From Pseudomonadota bacterium (GTDB lineage: Bacteria > Pseudomonadota > Alphaproteobacteria > Sphingomonadales > Sphingomonadaceae), in the NCBI GenBank assembly GCA_018240865.1, contig JAFEEY010000022.1, positions 1 to 45,368 on the forward strand: DNA of 45,368 nt, read 5' to 3'. The notes below the pieces were generated by a model, which was given only the letters and a program-made list of their open reading frames with translations, was not told the origin of the DNA and ran no database searches. Positions 32,130 through 39,996 of this stretch are shown piece by piece. Position 1 is the first letter of the stretch. The number at the start of each line of letters is the position of its first letter. A program made the translations under genes and the position numbers.

Positions 32130-33187
32130 GCGCGCTCCTCCTCTTCATCGCACCCGACGACCGGCTGGACAGCTGGTGGATCGTCGAGGGCGGGGCGGTC
32201 GCGTTGCGCGGCAGTAGCGATACAGTCCTGCCTGACGATCTGCCCGAGCGGGTTGTCGCGATCGCGCCAGCCGGTGCGATGACGATTTACGTTGCAAAGT
32301 TAGGCAGTCTTGCCACCCAACAGGCGCGTACAGCGGCGCGGTTGCTGGTCGCGGATACCAGCGCCGTGCCCGTTGAGACGCAGCATGTCGCGGTGGGAGA
32401 AGCTGACGGCGCGGACCGCAGCGTCGCGGTGATCGGCAATGGCCGGGTCGCAGTCTGGCTCGAGCAATTGCAGGAACGGGGCCTTGACCCTGATGCGATC
32501 CTGCCCGCGCCGCTTTTGCTCCCGCGGCCGGAAACCGGCTTTGTCCGGGCGGTGATCGGCGCTGAAACAGTGCTGCGCGGGCGAAGCGCCGCCTTCGCGG
32601 ACGAGGCGGGGCTGACCGAATTGCTGGTCGCTGACACGCCGGTCGAGAATGTCGAGGCCGAGCCGCTGATCCTGGCCGCGCTGGACGCGCCGGAGCTCGA
32701 CTTGCGCCAAGGTGCATTCGCGAAGCGCAGCCGTTTCCGGGTCGATGCCGGATTGGTGCGGCGGTTGGCTCTGCTCGGGGTCGCGATCGCTTCGGTGACG
32801 CTGCTGATCGCGGGCGTGAAGATCGCGCGCTATGGTTTCGGCGCCAGCGCGCTCGATACGCAGGCGGAAGCGATCGCAAGGTCCGCCGGCGTCGACTCGA
32901 CGGCCAATCTGCAGGCGCGGCTGGTGGCGCGGCGCGGCGGCGGGCTGGGGTTCACGGCCACCGCTGGCGCCCTGGCAAGCGCGGTGCAGGCCGTTCCCAA
33001 TGTCGAGCTGGCGTCGATGGATTTCGACAGCGACGGGTTGCTGCGCGCGACGATCCTCGCACCCGGCCCGGCTGAGGCGGAAGCGCTGCGCAGCCGCTTG
33101 CGCAACATGGGACTGGCGGTGGAGGCGACGCCGTTTCAGGGCGAGAATGGCCGTATCCGCGGCGAATTCAGGATCGGGCGGCGATGA
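32126..33187 (+). CDS. gspL: Type II secretion system protein GspL
   Basis: 353 residues. The cytoplasmic actin-like portion (about 1-210) opens with LLLFIAPDDRLDSWWIVEGG and contains RAVIGAETVLRGR; one membrane helix follows (LALLGVAIASVTLLIAGV, about 212-230) and a periplasmic ferredoxin-like domain with VELASMDFDSDGLLRATILA. GspL recruits GspE to the platform and pairs with GspM. ATGA overlaps on both sides. Confidence 0.92.
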   Translation: MSALLLFIAPDDRLDSWWIVEGGAVALRGSSDTVLPDDLPERVVAIAPAGAMTIYVAKLGSLATQQARTAARLLVADTSAVPVETQHVAVGEADGADRSVAVIGNGRVAVWLEQLQERGLDPDAILPAPLLLPRPETGFVRAVIGAETVLRGRSAAFADEAGLTELLVADTPVENVEAEPLILAALDAPELDLRQGAFAKRSRFRVDAGLVRRLALLGVAIASVTLLIAGVKIARYGFGASALDTQAEAIARSAGVDSTANLQARLVARRGGGLGFTATAGALASAVQAVPNVELASMDFDSDGLLRATILAPGPAEAEALRSRLRNMGLAVEATPFQGENGRIRGEFRIGRR

Positions 33188-33660
33188 AGGCGCAATTTCT
33201 AGACTGGTGGCGCGGACGCTCGCTGCGCGAACAGCGGTTGCTGCTCGTCATGTTCGCCCTGCTGGCGGTGACTTTCCTCTGGCTCGGCCTTTACCGCCCG
33301 CTCGGTAACGCTCTGTCGAGCGCGCGAGCACGGCACGAAGCGGCGGTGATCAGGCTCGGCGAGGTCCGCGCCCAGGCCGATGCGCTGAAGGCCCTGCGCA
33401 AGACGGGCCTGCCGACACTGACGGCGCCGCTGGCAACGCTTGTCATGCAATCCGCGAATGACGCCGGATTTGCCAACGCCGCCATCGGCGCGCAAGGTGA
33501 CCGGCGCGTGACGGTGTCGATCCAGGCGGCCCGTCCCAATGCGCTGTTCGGCTGGATCGCGGGGCTCGAAGCGCGGGGTGTTATCGTGGAGCGGTTGTCC
33601 GCGCGCGCGAACAGCGATCAAACCTTGTCGGTGGACGCAACCATGACGAGCGGCGCCTGA
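33184..33660 (+). CDS. gspM: Type II secretion system protein GspM
   Basis: 158 residues: short cytoplasmic N-terminus with WWRGRSLREQRLL, one membrane helix (VMFALLAVTFLWLGLY), coiled-coil-like stretch (ARARHEAAVIRLGEVRAQAD) and a ferredoxin-like C-terminal domain ending RLSARANSDQTLSVDATM. Typical GspM architecture; partners GspL in the inner membrane. Confidence 0.92.
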   Translation: MKAQFLDWWRGRSLREQRLLLVMFALLAVTFLWLGLYRPLGNALSSARARHEAAVIRLGEVRAQADALKALRKTGLPTLTAPLATLVMQSANDAGFANAAIGAQGDRRVTVSIQAARPNALFGWIAGLEARGVIVERLSARANSDQTLSVDATMTSGA

Positions 33661-34247
33661 TGCGTATTCGTTTCCCCACCAGCCGGCCCGTCATCTTCGG
33701 CGTCATGTTCATGGTTGCCCTGATCATGTTCCTGCCGCTGCGCATGGTCGTCAGCGGCGTGACGGCGCGCGAAGCCAGCGGCCTCGCCTGGGCAGGCAGC
33801 TTGAAGGAAGCGCGCGTCGGCCCGGCCGTGCTCGGCGATCTGGACGCGCGGCTGTCGCCCGTGCGATTGCTGGTGGGTGAGGCGCGGCTGGCGGTGTCGC
33901 GCGCCGATTTCACGGGCGCGGTCGTGATGGCGCCCAACCGCCGCGCCGCTGAATCGGTAACAGGCACGCTGCCGCTCGACGGGTTGCCGGTCGGGTCGTT
34001 CGATTTCAGCGATGTCAGCGTCCGCTTCCGCGATGGCTTGTGCGACCGCGCCGAGGGCATCGTGCGCGCGAACACCGATCGCGGCAGCCTCAGTGGTGCC
34101 GCGCGCTGCGATCGCGGGGCGCTGCTGCTGCCGCTGGCGAACGGGTCGGGCGAAGACAAGCTGGATCTGCGAGTGACTGGCGACGGCCGGTACGACGCTG
34201 GCATTGTCGCGGGGGGCCAGCCCGTCACGATCTCCGGCCAATTCTAG
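33660..34247 (+). CDS. gspN: Type II secretion system protein GspN
   Basis: 195 residues, last gene of the gsp operon, overlapping gspM by one base (TGATG). One N-terminal membrane anchor (VIFGVMFMVALIMFLPLRMV) then a beta-rich region with LDARLSPVRLLVGEARLAVS and GTLPLDGLPVGSFDFSDVSV. It is shorter than enterobacterial GspN (about 250) but the order C-N and the domain layout fit. GspN is optional in many T2SS. Confidence 0.85.
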   Translation: MRIRFPTSRPVIFGVMFMVALIMFLPLRMVVSGVTAREASGLAWAGSLKEARVGPAVLGDLDARLSPVRLLVGEARLAVSRADFTGAVVMAPNRRAAESVTGTLPLDGLPVGSFDFSDVSVRFRDGLCDRAEGIVRANTDRGSLSGAARCDRGALLLPLANGSGEDKLDLRVTGDGRYDAGIVAGGQPVTISGQF

Positions 34248-34261
34248 CGCGCAAACTTGCC

Positions 34262-34290
34262 TTGACCTTTGGGGCCGTCGCCCACTAAGT
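34262..34290 (+). promoter_or_regulatory. Putative promoter of tRNA-His
   Basis: TTGACC (34262-34267), a 17-base spacer and CTAAGT (34285-34290). Transcription would start about 34297, some 20 bases before the mature tRNA. Seen by inspection only. Confidence 0.5.
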
Positions 34291-34315
34291 GCCCGCCCGC
34301 GGTTTCAGCCGTCGT

Positions 34316-34393
34316 GGCGATCGTAGCTCAATTGGTTAGAGCGCCGGTTTGTGGTACCGGAGGTTGCGGGTTCAATCCCCGTCGATCGCCCCA
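34316..34393 (+). tRNA. tRNA-His (GTG anticodon)
   Basis: A complete cloverleaf: acceptor GCGATCG pairs with CGATCGC, with the extra 5' G (position -1, 34316) opposite discriminator C73 that is unique to tRNA-His, and an encoded CCA (34391-34393). Anticodon stem CCGGT/ACCGG, loop TTGTGGT with GTG at 34351-34353. The T arm reads GCGGG TTCAATC CCCGT. Confidence 0.97.
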
Positions 34394-34420
34394 TTTTCAT
34401 TGCTTTCCAAAGGGTTCGCT

Positions 34421-35467
34421 GTGACTGCCTGGGATCTCCCCGATTTCGACGACCATGAAGGCGTGCACCTGTTCCGGGATCGCGCAAGCGGCCTTACTGC
34501 AGTGATTTCGGTCCATTCGACCGCGCTCGGGCCGGCCGCGGGCGGTGTCCGTTTCTGGCATTATGCGAACCGGCAGGATGCCGTGACCGACGCGCTGCGC
34601 CTGTCACGCGGCATGAGCTACAAGAACGCGATGGCGAACCTGCCGCTGGGCGGCGGCAAGGGCGTGATCCTCGCCGATCAGGCTGGCACCAAGACCGCGT
34701 CCTTGTTGCAGGCATTCGGCAAGGCTGTGCAGTCGCTGGGCGGCCGCTACGTGACGGCGGAAGATGTCGGCATCTCGACCGACGATATGGTCGCGATCTC
34801 CAAGGAGACGAAATTCGTCTCGGGCCTCCCGGTTGCTGAAGGCAGTGCGGGCGGCGATCCGGGGCCGTTCACTGCTTATGGCGTGTTCCTGGGCGTGAAG
34901 GCTGCGGTGCAGCGCGGGCTGGGCAAGGACAGCGTCGCCGGTGTCCATATCGCGATCCAAGGCGTCGGCAGTGTCGGCGGCGGCCTCGCCAAGCTGCTGG
35001 CCGAGGAAGGCGCGAAACTGACGCTCGCCGATGTGAACGCCGATCGCGCCAAGGCGCTCGCCGCGCAGCTGGGCGGCACGGCGGTGGCGGCGGACGAGAT
35101 TCTCGGCATCGAAGCCGATGTGATCAGCCCCAACGCGCTGGGTGCGATTCTGACCGAAGAGAGCATCGCCGCGCTGAAAGCGCCTGTGGTGGCGGGCGGC
35201 GCGAACAACCAACTCGCGACGCCGGAGGATGGCGACCGCATTCACGCGCGCGGCATTCTCTACGCGCCCGATTATGTGATCAACGCCGGCGGCATCATCA
35301 ATGTCGGCCTCGAATATCTTGGCCGCGGCGACGAGGCCGAAGTGCGTTCGCGCATCCGCAAGATTCCGGATCGGCTGGAGCAGGTCTGGGCCGAGAGCGC
35401 GGAGACCGGCGACCCAGCCGCGCGCGTGGCCGACCGCATCGCGCAGCGTCTGATCGGGCGGGGCTAA
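34421..35467 (+). CDS. Leucine dehydrogenase-type Glu/Leu/Phe/Val dehydrogenase
   Basis: 348 residues from a GTG at 34421 (AGGG upstream); the frame is open back into the tRNA gene, so the earlier in-frame start is rejected. It catalyses NAD-dependent reversible oxidative deamination of an amino acid. GPAAGGVRFW, then LSRGMSYKNAMANLPLGGGK put lysines at 68 and 80, the positions of the substrate-binding and catalytic lysines of leucine dehydrogenases. The Rossmann motif is IAIQGVGSVGGGLAKLLAEE and the C-terminal domain has PDYVINAGGIINVGLEYLGR. Leu versus Phe or Val specificity is not certain. Confidence 0.93.
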   Translation: MTAWDLPDFDDHEGVHLFRDRASGLTAVISVHSTALGPAAGGVRFWHYANRQDAVTDALRLSRGMSYKNAMANLPLGGGKGVILADQAGTKTASLLQAFGKAVQSLGGRYVTAEDVGISTDDMVAISKETKFVSGLPVAEGSAGGDPGPFTAYGVFLGVKAAVQRGLGKDSVAGVHIAIQGVGSVGGGLAKLLAEEGAKLTLADVNADRAKALAAQLGGTAVAADEILGIEADVISPNALGAILTEESIAALKAPVVAGGANNQLATPEDGDRIHARGILYAPDYVINAGGIINVGLEYLGRGDEAEVRSRIRKIPDRLEQVWAESAETGDPAARVADRIAQRLIGRG

Positions 35468-35471
35468 AGCT

Positions 35472-35603
35472 CCTCTCCCCGGCCGGGAGAGGGCGACTCG
35501 CGAAGCGAGCGGGGTGAGGGGGTTCTGAGCTTCAGGATCGAACGCCGAGCCCCCTCACCCGGACGGCTGCCGCCGTCTCGACCTCTCCCCGCTGGGGAGA
35601 GGT
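35472..35603. repeat. Family A palindromic repeat, copy 3 (dehydrogenase-ccmC)
   Basis: Same orientation as copy 1: terminal hairpins CCTCTCCCCGGCCGGGAGAG and CCTCTCCCCGCTGGGGAGAG, inner GGTGAGGGGG/CCCCCTCACC. It begins 5 bases after the dehydrogenase stop and may act as a bidirectional transcript end; ccmC starts about 50 bases beyond it. Confidence 0.88.
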
Positions 35604-35654
35604 GTGATCGGAGCGCTTCCGCTTCTCCATAAGCCTCGCTACAAGGCGCCTCGC

Positions 35655-36371
35655 ATGCACGCCTTCGCCAATCCCACGCGATTCCTGTCGATTGCCCGGC
35701 CGCTGACGCCGTGGCTGTTGTGGCTTGGCGCGGCGCTTTCGGCCTATGGTTTCTATGCCGGCCTGTTCATCACGCCGCCGGACTATCTCCAGGGCGAGAG
35801 CGTCAGGATCATATACGTCCACGTGCCCGCCGCCTGGCTGGGCATGGGCGGCTGGATGGGGCTGGCGGTGGCGAGCCTGACGCAATTGGTCTGGCGCCAT
35901 CCGCTCGCCGGTATCGCCGCCCGCGCCATCGCCGCGCCGGGCGCCTTGTTCACGGCGATCTGTCTCGTGTCAGGATCGATCTGGGGCAGCCGCACCTGGG
36001 GCACCTGGTGGCAATGGGATGGGCGGATGACCTCGATGCTTGTCCTGCTCTTCCTCTATTTCGGCTATATCGCGCTCGCCAATGCCAGCGACGAGAAAAC
36101 CAGCGTTTCACGCGCCACGGCGATCTTCGGCCTGATCGGGGCGGTCAATGTGCCGATCATCAATCGCTCGGTCGTGTGGTGGAACTCGCTGCACCAGGGG
36201 CCGAGCATTACGATCAAGGGATCGACGATCGCGCCGGAAATCCTCTGGCCGCTGGCTTTCACGACAATCGGTTTCACGCTGATGTTTGCCGCGATCGTGT
36301 TGATGCGGATGCGGACAACGCTCGCTTCGGCCAAGGTCGAGGCCCGCTTGCGCAGGCTCGCCACCGCATGA
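35655..36371 (+). CDS. ccmC: Heme transporter CcmC
   Basis: 238 residues from ATG 35655 (MHAFANP); the frame upstream runs into the family A repeat. Six membrane segments. The tryptophan-rich heme-handling motif WGTWWQWDGRMTSMLVLLFL (periplasmic loop) and two conserved histidines (in IIYVHVPAAW and WNSLHQGPS) are present. CcmC moves heme to CcmE in cytochrome c maturation system I. First ccm gene here; ccmA and ccmB are not adjacent. Confidence 0.96.
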   Translation: MHAFANPTRFLSIARPLTPWLLWLGAALSAYGFYAGLFITPPDYLQGESVRIIYVHVPAAWLGMGGWMGLAVASLTQLVWRHPLAGIAARAIAAPGALFTAICLVSGSIWGSRTWGTWWQWDGRMTSMLVLLFLYFGYIALANASDEKTSVSRATAIFGLIGAVNVPIINRSVVWWNSLHQGPSITIKGSTIAPEILWPLAFTTIGFTLMFAAIVLMRMRTTLASAKVEARLRRLATA

Positions 36372-36583
36372 GCCACTGGCCCTATATCATCGCCGCCTAT
36401 GCCCTCACGATCGGCGGCATGGCCGGGCTGGCGATGTGGAGCTGGCTCCGCATGCGCAGGGCGGAGAGGCAGGCAGGCGAGCTTTCTCGCTCGTCCCGAG
36501 CGAAGTCGAGGGGCGCTGGCACCGAGCATACGCCCCTCGACTTCGCTCGGGACGAGCGGAACCATCTGAGCCAAATACGGTGA
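36368..36583 (+). CDS. ccmD: CcmD with repeat-encoded C-terminus
   Basis: 71 residues, starting in the ccmC stop (ATGA). The N-terminal half is a normal CcmD: SHWPYIIAAYALTIGGMAGL membrane helix followed by MWSWLRMRRAERQAGEL. From about residue 41 on ([20 protein letters not shown] and ARDERNHLSQIR) the sequence is a translated family C inverted repeat, so the native C-terminal tail has been replaced or extended. CcmD stabilises CcmC/E association; the cytoplasmic tail is variable in the family, so function is likely retained. The ccmE GTG overlaps its stop. Confidence 0.88.
   Translation: MSHWPYIIAAYALTIGGMAGLAMWSWLRMRRAERQAGELSRSSRAKSRGAGTEHTPLDFARDERNHLSQIR
36488..36558. repeat. Family C inverted repeat, copy 2 (inside ccmD)
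   Basis: Perfect 28-base arms (36488-36515 and 36531-36558) with a 15-base spacer, identical in arm sequence to copy 1 at 16332. Lies wholly inside the ccmD reading frame, in a different frame and register from its use in the GT2 gene (arms there read VPSEVEGR, here SSRAKSRG). Confidence 0.92.
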
Positions 36584-37026
36584 AAGCCAAGCACCAACGC
36601 CTGACGCTTGCGCTGCTGGCGCTGGCGGCCCTGATCGGCGCGGGGCTGCTGGCGGCATCGGCGCTGAAGGATCAGGCAGCTTATTTCTATTCGCCGGCCG
36701 ACCTGCAGAAGAATCCGGTCACGCCCGGCAAGCATATCCGGCTGGGCGGCATGGTCGCCGACAAGTCTATCGTGCGCCAGCCGGATGGAGTCACGATCGA
36801 TTTCATCGTCGCCGATGGTCCTGCGACCACCAAAGTGCGGTTCCGCGGCATTCCGCCCGATCTGTTCAAAGAGAATAGCGGCGTGGTCGCGGAAGGCGCC
36901 TTCGGGCCCAACGGCGTCTTCGCCGCCGATACGATCCTCGCCAAGCATGACGAGCGCTACATGCCGCCGGAACTGGCGAAGAAAGACGGCAAGACCGAAC
37001 ACAAGACGGAGAGTCTGCGGCCATGA
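36580..37026 (+). CDS. ccmE: Heme chaperone CcmE
   Basis: 148 residues from a GTG at 36580 overlapping the ccmD stop (GTGA). N-terminal membrane anchor (LTLALLALAALIGAGLLAAS), then an OB-fold with AAYFYSPADLQKNPVTPGKH, IRLGGMVADKSIV and VADGPATTKVRFRGIPPDLF. His123 in LAKHDERYMPPE is the covalent heme-binding residue and Tyr127 its neighbour. It carries heme from CcmC to CcmF. Confidence 0.95.
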   Translation: MKAKHQRLTLALLALAALIGAGLLAASALKDQAAYFYSPADLQKNPVTPGKHIRLGGMVADKSIVRQPDGVTIDFIVADGPATTKVRFRGIPPDLFKENSGVVAEGAFGPNGVFAADTILAKHDERYMPPELAKKDGKTEHKTESLRP

Positions 37027-38945
37027 TCGCTGAAGGGGGGCTGGCGGCATTGTGGTTCGCGGCGGCGCTGTCGCTGCTGCAGCTCATCATGGGCGCGGTG
37101 GCGCTGACGCCCGGGCGCGAGGAAGCGGGCGCGATCGTGCGTCCGGTCGCGATCGTGCAGGGGTTGCTGACTCTTGCCGCATTCGGCGCGCTGATCTGGC
37201 TGTTCGTGACGTCCGACATGTCGGTGAAGCTGGTCGCGGCGAACAGCAATTCGATGAAGCCGCTTCTTTACAAATTCGCCGGCACCTGGGGGAACCACGA
37301 AGGCTCGATGCTGATGTGGGTGACGATCCTGGGCATGGCCGGCGCGGCGGTCGCGATCTTTGAGCATCGCGTGTCGGAGCGAATGCTGCTCGCGACTTTA
37401 GCGGCGCAGGCGGCGATCGGGCTCGGCTTCTTCGCCTTCCTGCTCTTTTCCTCCAACCCGTTCGAGCGGCTGCCGATCCCGGCCGCGGACGGGCAGGGGC
37501 TCAACCCATTGCTCCAGGATCCGGGCCTGGCCTTCCACCCGCCGACGCTCTACCTCGGCTATGTCGGACTCTCGGTCGCTTTCTCCTTCGCGGTGGGCGC
37601 GCTGGTGACGCGCGAAGTGGACGCCGCCTTCGCCCGCGCGATGCGGCCCTGGGTGCTGGGCGCGTGGATTTTGCTGACGCTCGGCATCACCGCGGGCAGC
37701 TATTGGGCCTATTATGAGCTCGGCTGGGGCGGCTGGTGGTTCTGGGATCCGGTCGAAAATGCCTCGCTGATGCCGTGGCTGGCGGCGACGGCTCTGCTCC
37801 ATTCGGTGACGGTGCTGGCGACGCGCGACAGCTTGCGCGCCTGGACAGTGATGCTGGCGGTCGTCGCTTTCTCCATGTCGATGGTCGGCACCTTCCTTGT
37901 CCGTTCGGGCATCCTGACATCGGTGCATGCTTTTGCGGTCGATCCGGAACGGGGCAGCTTCATCCTCGCACTGCTCGCCCTTTATATCGGCGGGGCGCTG
38001 GCGCTGTTCGCGCTGCGCGTCTCGACCGTCAAGGAAGGCGCGCAGTTCGAGGCCGTGAGCCGCGAGGGCGCGCTGGTCGTCAACAATCTGCTGCTGACCG
38101 CGATCCTCGGCATTGTCTTTGTCGGCACGCTTTATCCGCTCTTCGTCGAGGCGGCGTCGGGCGAGAAATTGTCGGTCGGCCCGCCCTATTTCAACAGCGC
38201 CGCCGGGCCGCTCGCTTTGCTCTTGGTCGCGATCATGGCGGCGGGGCCGCTGATGCGCTGGCGGCGGGACCGGATCGGCGTGGTGCTCGACCGCATGGCG
38301 ATCCCGATCCTGGCGACGGCGGCCGTCTTGCTGCTGATTGTACTGATCGCACCGCCAATAGGCGTGCTGCCATTGCTCGGCCTGATCCTGGCTGTCGGTG
38401 TCGGCATCGGCAGCGTCGCGCCGCTCTGGGGCCGCAACCTGCGCCGCACCCCAATGTTCACCTGGGGCATGGTGATCGCGCATCTGGGCATTGCCGTCAG
38501 CCTGGCCGGCATGGCTTGCGAAAGCGCTTTCACCAAGGAAACCTTGGTCGCGGCGCGGATCGGCGAGACAAAGCAGGTCGGGCCGTACCAGGTCCGGCTG
38601 GACGCTGTGGAACCGGTCGCCGGGCCGAATTGGACGGCGCTGGAAGCGACCTTGACGGCAAGCAATGGCGGCGCGCCGATCGTGCTGAAGCCGCAAGCGC
38701 GGAGCTGGCCCAATCCGCCGACCGATACCAGCGAGTCCGCGATCGCGACGCGCTGGAACGGCCAGCTCTACACCGTCATCGGCAAGGAGGACGAGCAGGG
38801 CCGCTGGCAGCTTCGCCTGTGGTGGAAACCGTTCGTGACGCTGATCTGGCTGGGCGGGGCGATGGTCGCGTTCGGCGGCGCGCTGTCCATGCTGGGCCGG
38901 CTGCGGCGCGAACGGCTTTACCGCGACCGGATCGCCTACGCATGA
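37023..38945 (+). CDS. ccmF: Cytochrome c heme lyase subunit CcmF
   Basis: 640 residues with about 14-15 membrane segments. The WWD domain WGGWWFWDPVENASLMPWLA and histidines for heme handling (one in NHEGSMLMWV, one in AFHPPTLYLGYVG, one in LLHSVTV and one in LTSVHAFAVDP) are present. CcmF joins heme to apocytochrome c with CcmH/CcmI. ATGA overlaps with both ccmE and ccmG. Confidence 0.97.
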   Translation: MIAEGGLAALWFAAALSLLQLIMGAVALTPGREEAGAIVRPVAIVQGLLTLAAFGALIWLFVTSDMSVKLVAANSNSMKPLLYKFAGTWGNHEGSMLMWVTILGMAGAAVAIFEHRVSERMLLATLAAQAAIGLGFFAFLLFSSNPFERLPIPAADGQGLNPLLQDPGLAFHPPTLYLGYVGLSVAFSFAVGALVTREVDAAFARAMRPWVLGAWILLTLGITAGSYWAYYELGWGGWWFWDPVENASLMPWLAATALLHSVTVLATRDSLRAWTVMLAVVAFSMSMVGTFLVRSGILTSVHAFAVDPERGSFILALLALYIGGALALFALRVSTVKEGAQFEAVSREGALVVNNLLLTAILGIVFVGTLYPLFVEAASGEKLSVGPPYFNSAAGPLALLLVAIMAAGPLMRWRRDRIGVVLDRMAIPILATAAVLLLIVLIAPPIGVLPLLGLILAVGVGIGSVAPLWGRNLRRTPMFTWGMVIAHLGIAVSLAGMACESAFTKETLVAARIGETKQVGPYQVRLDAVEPVAGPNWTALEATLTASNGGAPIVLKPQARSWPNPPTDTSESAIATRWNGQLYTVIGKEDEQGRWQLRLWWKPFVTLIWLGGAMVAFGGALSMLGRLRRERLYRDRIAYA

Positions 38946-39469
38946 GACGCCTTTGGCTCTGGGCGCCGCTCGCCGGCTTTGTTATCTTTTTCGGCGTGGT
39001 CGCGTTCGGGCTGATCAAGCCTGACGACCGCGATATCCGCTCGCAGATGATCGGCCAGCCGGTGCCTGTGTTCGACCTGCCCGCCGGCGCGCCGGGCCGT
39101 ACTGCGTTCACTGACAGCGACCTGAAGGGTGGCCGGCCGCGTCTCCTCAATATCTTCGCCAGCTGGTGCGTGCCGTGCATCGCCGAGGCGCCAGTGCTGA
39201 TGGAGCTGAAGCGGCGCGGAGTCGCCATCGACGCGATCGCGATCCGCGACCGGCCGGAGGATGTCGCGGCTTTCCTGGCGCGCAACGGCGACCCGTATGA
39301 CCGGATCGGCTCCGACACGGCATCACGGGTGCAGCTGGCAATCGGCTCTTCGGGCGTGCCGGAGACCTTCGTGATCGACGGCAAGGGCGTGATCCGTCAC
39401 CAGCATATCGGAGACATCCGCGCGGAGGATATTCCGGAGATATTGGCCGAGCTGGAGAAGGTGAAATGA
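38942..39469 (+). CDS. ccmG: Thiol:disulfide oxidoreductase CcmG/DsbE
   Basis: 175 residues. Single N-terminal membrane anchor (LWLWAPLAGFVIFFGVVAFG), then a thioredoxin fold with ASWCVPCIAEAP (Cys76, Cys79), an acidic loop (IRDRPEDVAAFLARNGDPYD) and the cis-Pro region SSGVPETFVIDGKG. It keeps apocytochrome CxxCH cysteines reduced for heme attachment. ccmH starts in its stop. Confidence 0.95.
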   Translation: MRRLWLWAPLAGFVIFFGVVAFGLIKPDDRDIRSQMIGQPVPVFDLPAGAPGRTAFTDSDLKGGRPRLLNIFASWCVPCIAEAPVLMELKRRGVAIDAIAIRDRPEDVAAFLARNGDPYDRIGSDTASRVQLAIGSSGVPETFVIDGKGVIRHQHIGDIRAEDIPEILAELEKVK

Positions 39470-39996
39470 AATCCTCCCCGGGACGGGGAGGGGGACCAGC
39501 CGCAGGCTGGTGGAGGGGGCCCGTCGCCTCACCGTCCTATGACCGGGCCCCCTCCACCACGCCGCTGCGCGTCGCGGTCCCCCTCCCCGTCCCGGGGAGG
39601 AGTTTGGCGCTTGTGCTCGCTCTCATCTCCGTCCCCGCGCTTGCCGACTCAACCCTTCCCGCCGCCAAATGGGCGAACGAGCAACTGCCCGATCCGGCGC
39701 AGGAGCGGCAAGCCAAGGCACTGATGGAGACGCTGCGCTGCATCGTCTGTCAGGGTCAGTCGATCGCCGATTCCGATGCCGAACTGGCCGGTGACATGCG
39801 CGCGATGGTGCGCACCCGCATCGCCGCCGGCGAGAAGCCCGAGGCGATCCGCGCCTGGTTGGTCGCGCGCTATGGGCAATGGGTGAGTTACAAGCCGCTG
39901 GTCGAGCCGTTGACCTGGCCGCTCTGGGCGATGCCGCTGCTGTTGCTCGGCGTCGGCGCTTACCTCGCGCGCGGGCGGTTTCGGAGGAAGCGCTGA
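39466..39996 (+). CDS. ccmH: Cytochrome c maturation protein CcmH, with repeat-derived N-terminal extension or TTG start
   Basis: 176 residues if started at the ATGA overlap with ccmG. The functional core is normal: signal/anchor core LALVLALISVPALA, redox motif LRCIVCQGQSIADSDAELA (Cys92, Cys95) and C-terminal membrane helix PLTWPLWAMPLLLLGVGAYL. Residues 2 to about 44 are encoded by a family A-related repeat and have no CcmH character. A TTG at 39604, just after GGGGAGGAG from the repeat edge, would give a 130-residue protein with a minimal signal sequence and is a credible true start. CcmH reduces apocytochrome with CcmG. Confidence 0.88.
   Translation: MKSSPGRGGGPAAGWWRGPVASPSYDRAPSTTPLRVAVPLPVPGRSLALVLALISVPALADSTLPAAKWANEQLPDPAQERQAKALMETLRCIVCQGQSIADSDAELAGDMRAMVRTRIAAGEKPEAIRAWLVARYGQWVSYKPLVEPLTWPLWAMPLLLLGVGAYLARGRFRRKR
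39473..39601. repeat. Family A-related palindromic repeat, copy 4 (ccmG-ccmH)
   Basis: A variant of the family A plan: terminal palindromes CCTCCCCGGGACGGGGAGG and CCTCCCCGTCCCGGGGAGG, inner GGTGGAGGGGGCCCG / CGGGCCCCCTCCACC. Sequence differs from copies 1-3 but the architecture is the same. Right edge supplies GGGGAGGAG before the possible ccmH TTG. Confidence 0.82.

Noticed and set aside
23155..34247. Type IV pilus operon instead of type II secretion
   Set aside because: GspC with a PDZ-like domain, GspK and the gene order C-D-E-F-G-H-I-J-K-L-M-N are specific to T2SS.
34349..34420. Upstream start for the dehydrogenase gene inside the tRNA
   Set aside because: The open frame extends into tRNA-His by chance; a GTG at 34421 with AGGG upstream fits the family's N-terminus and Lys68/Lys80 numbering.
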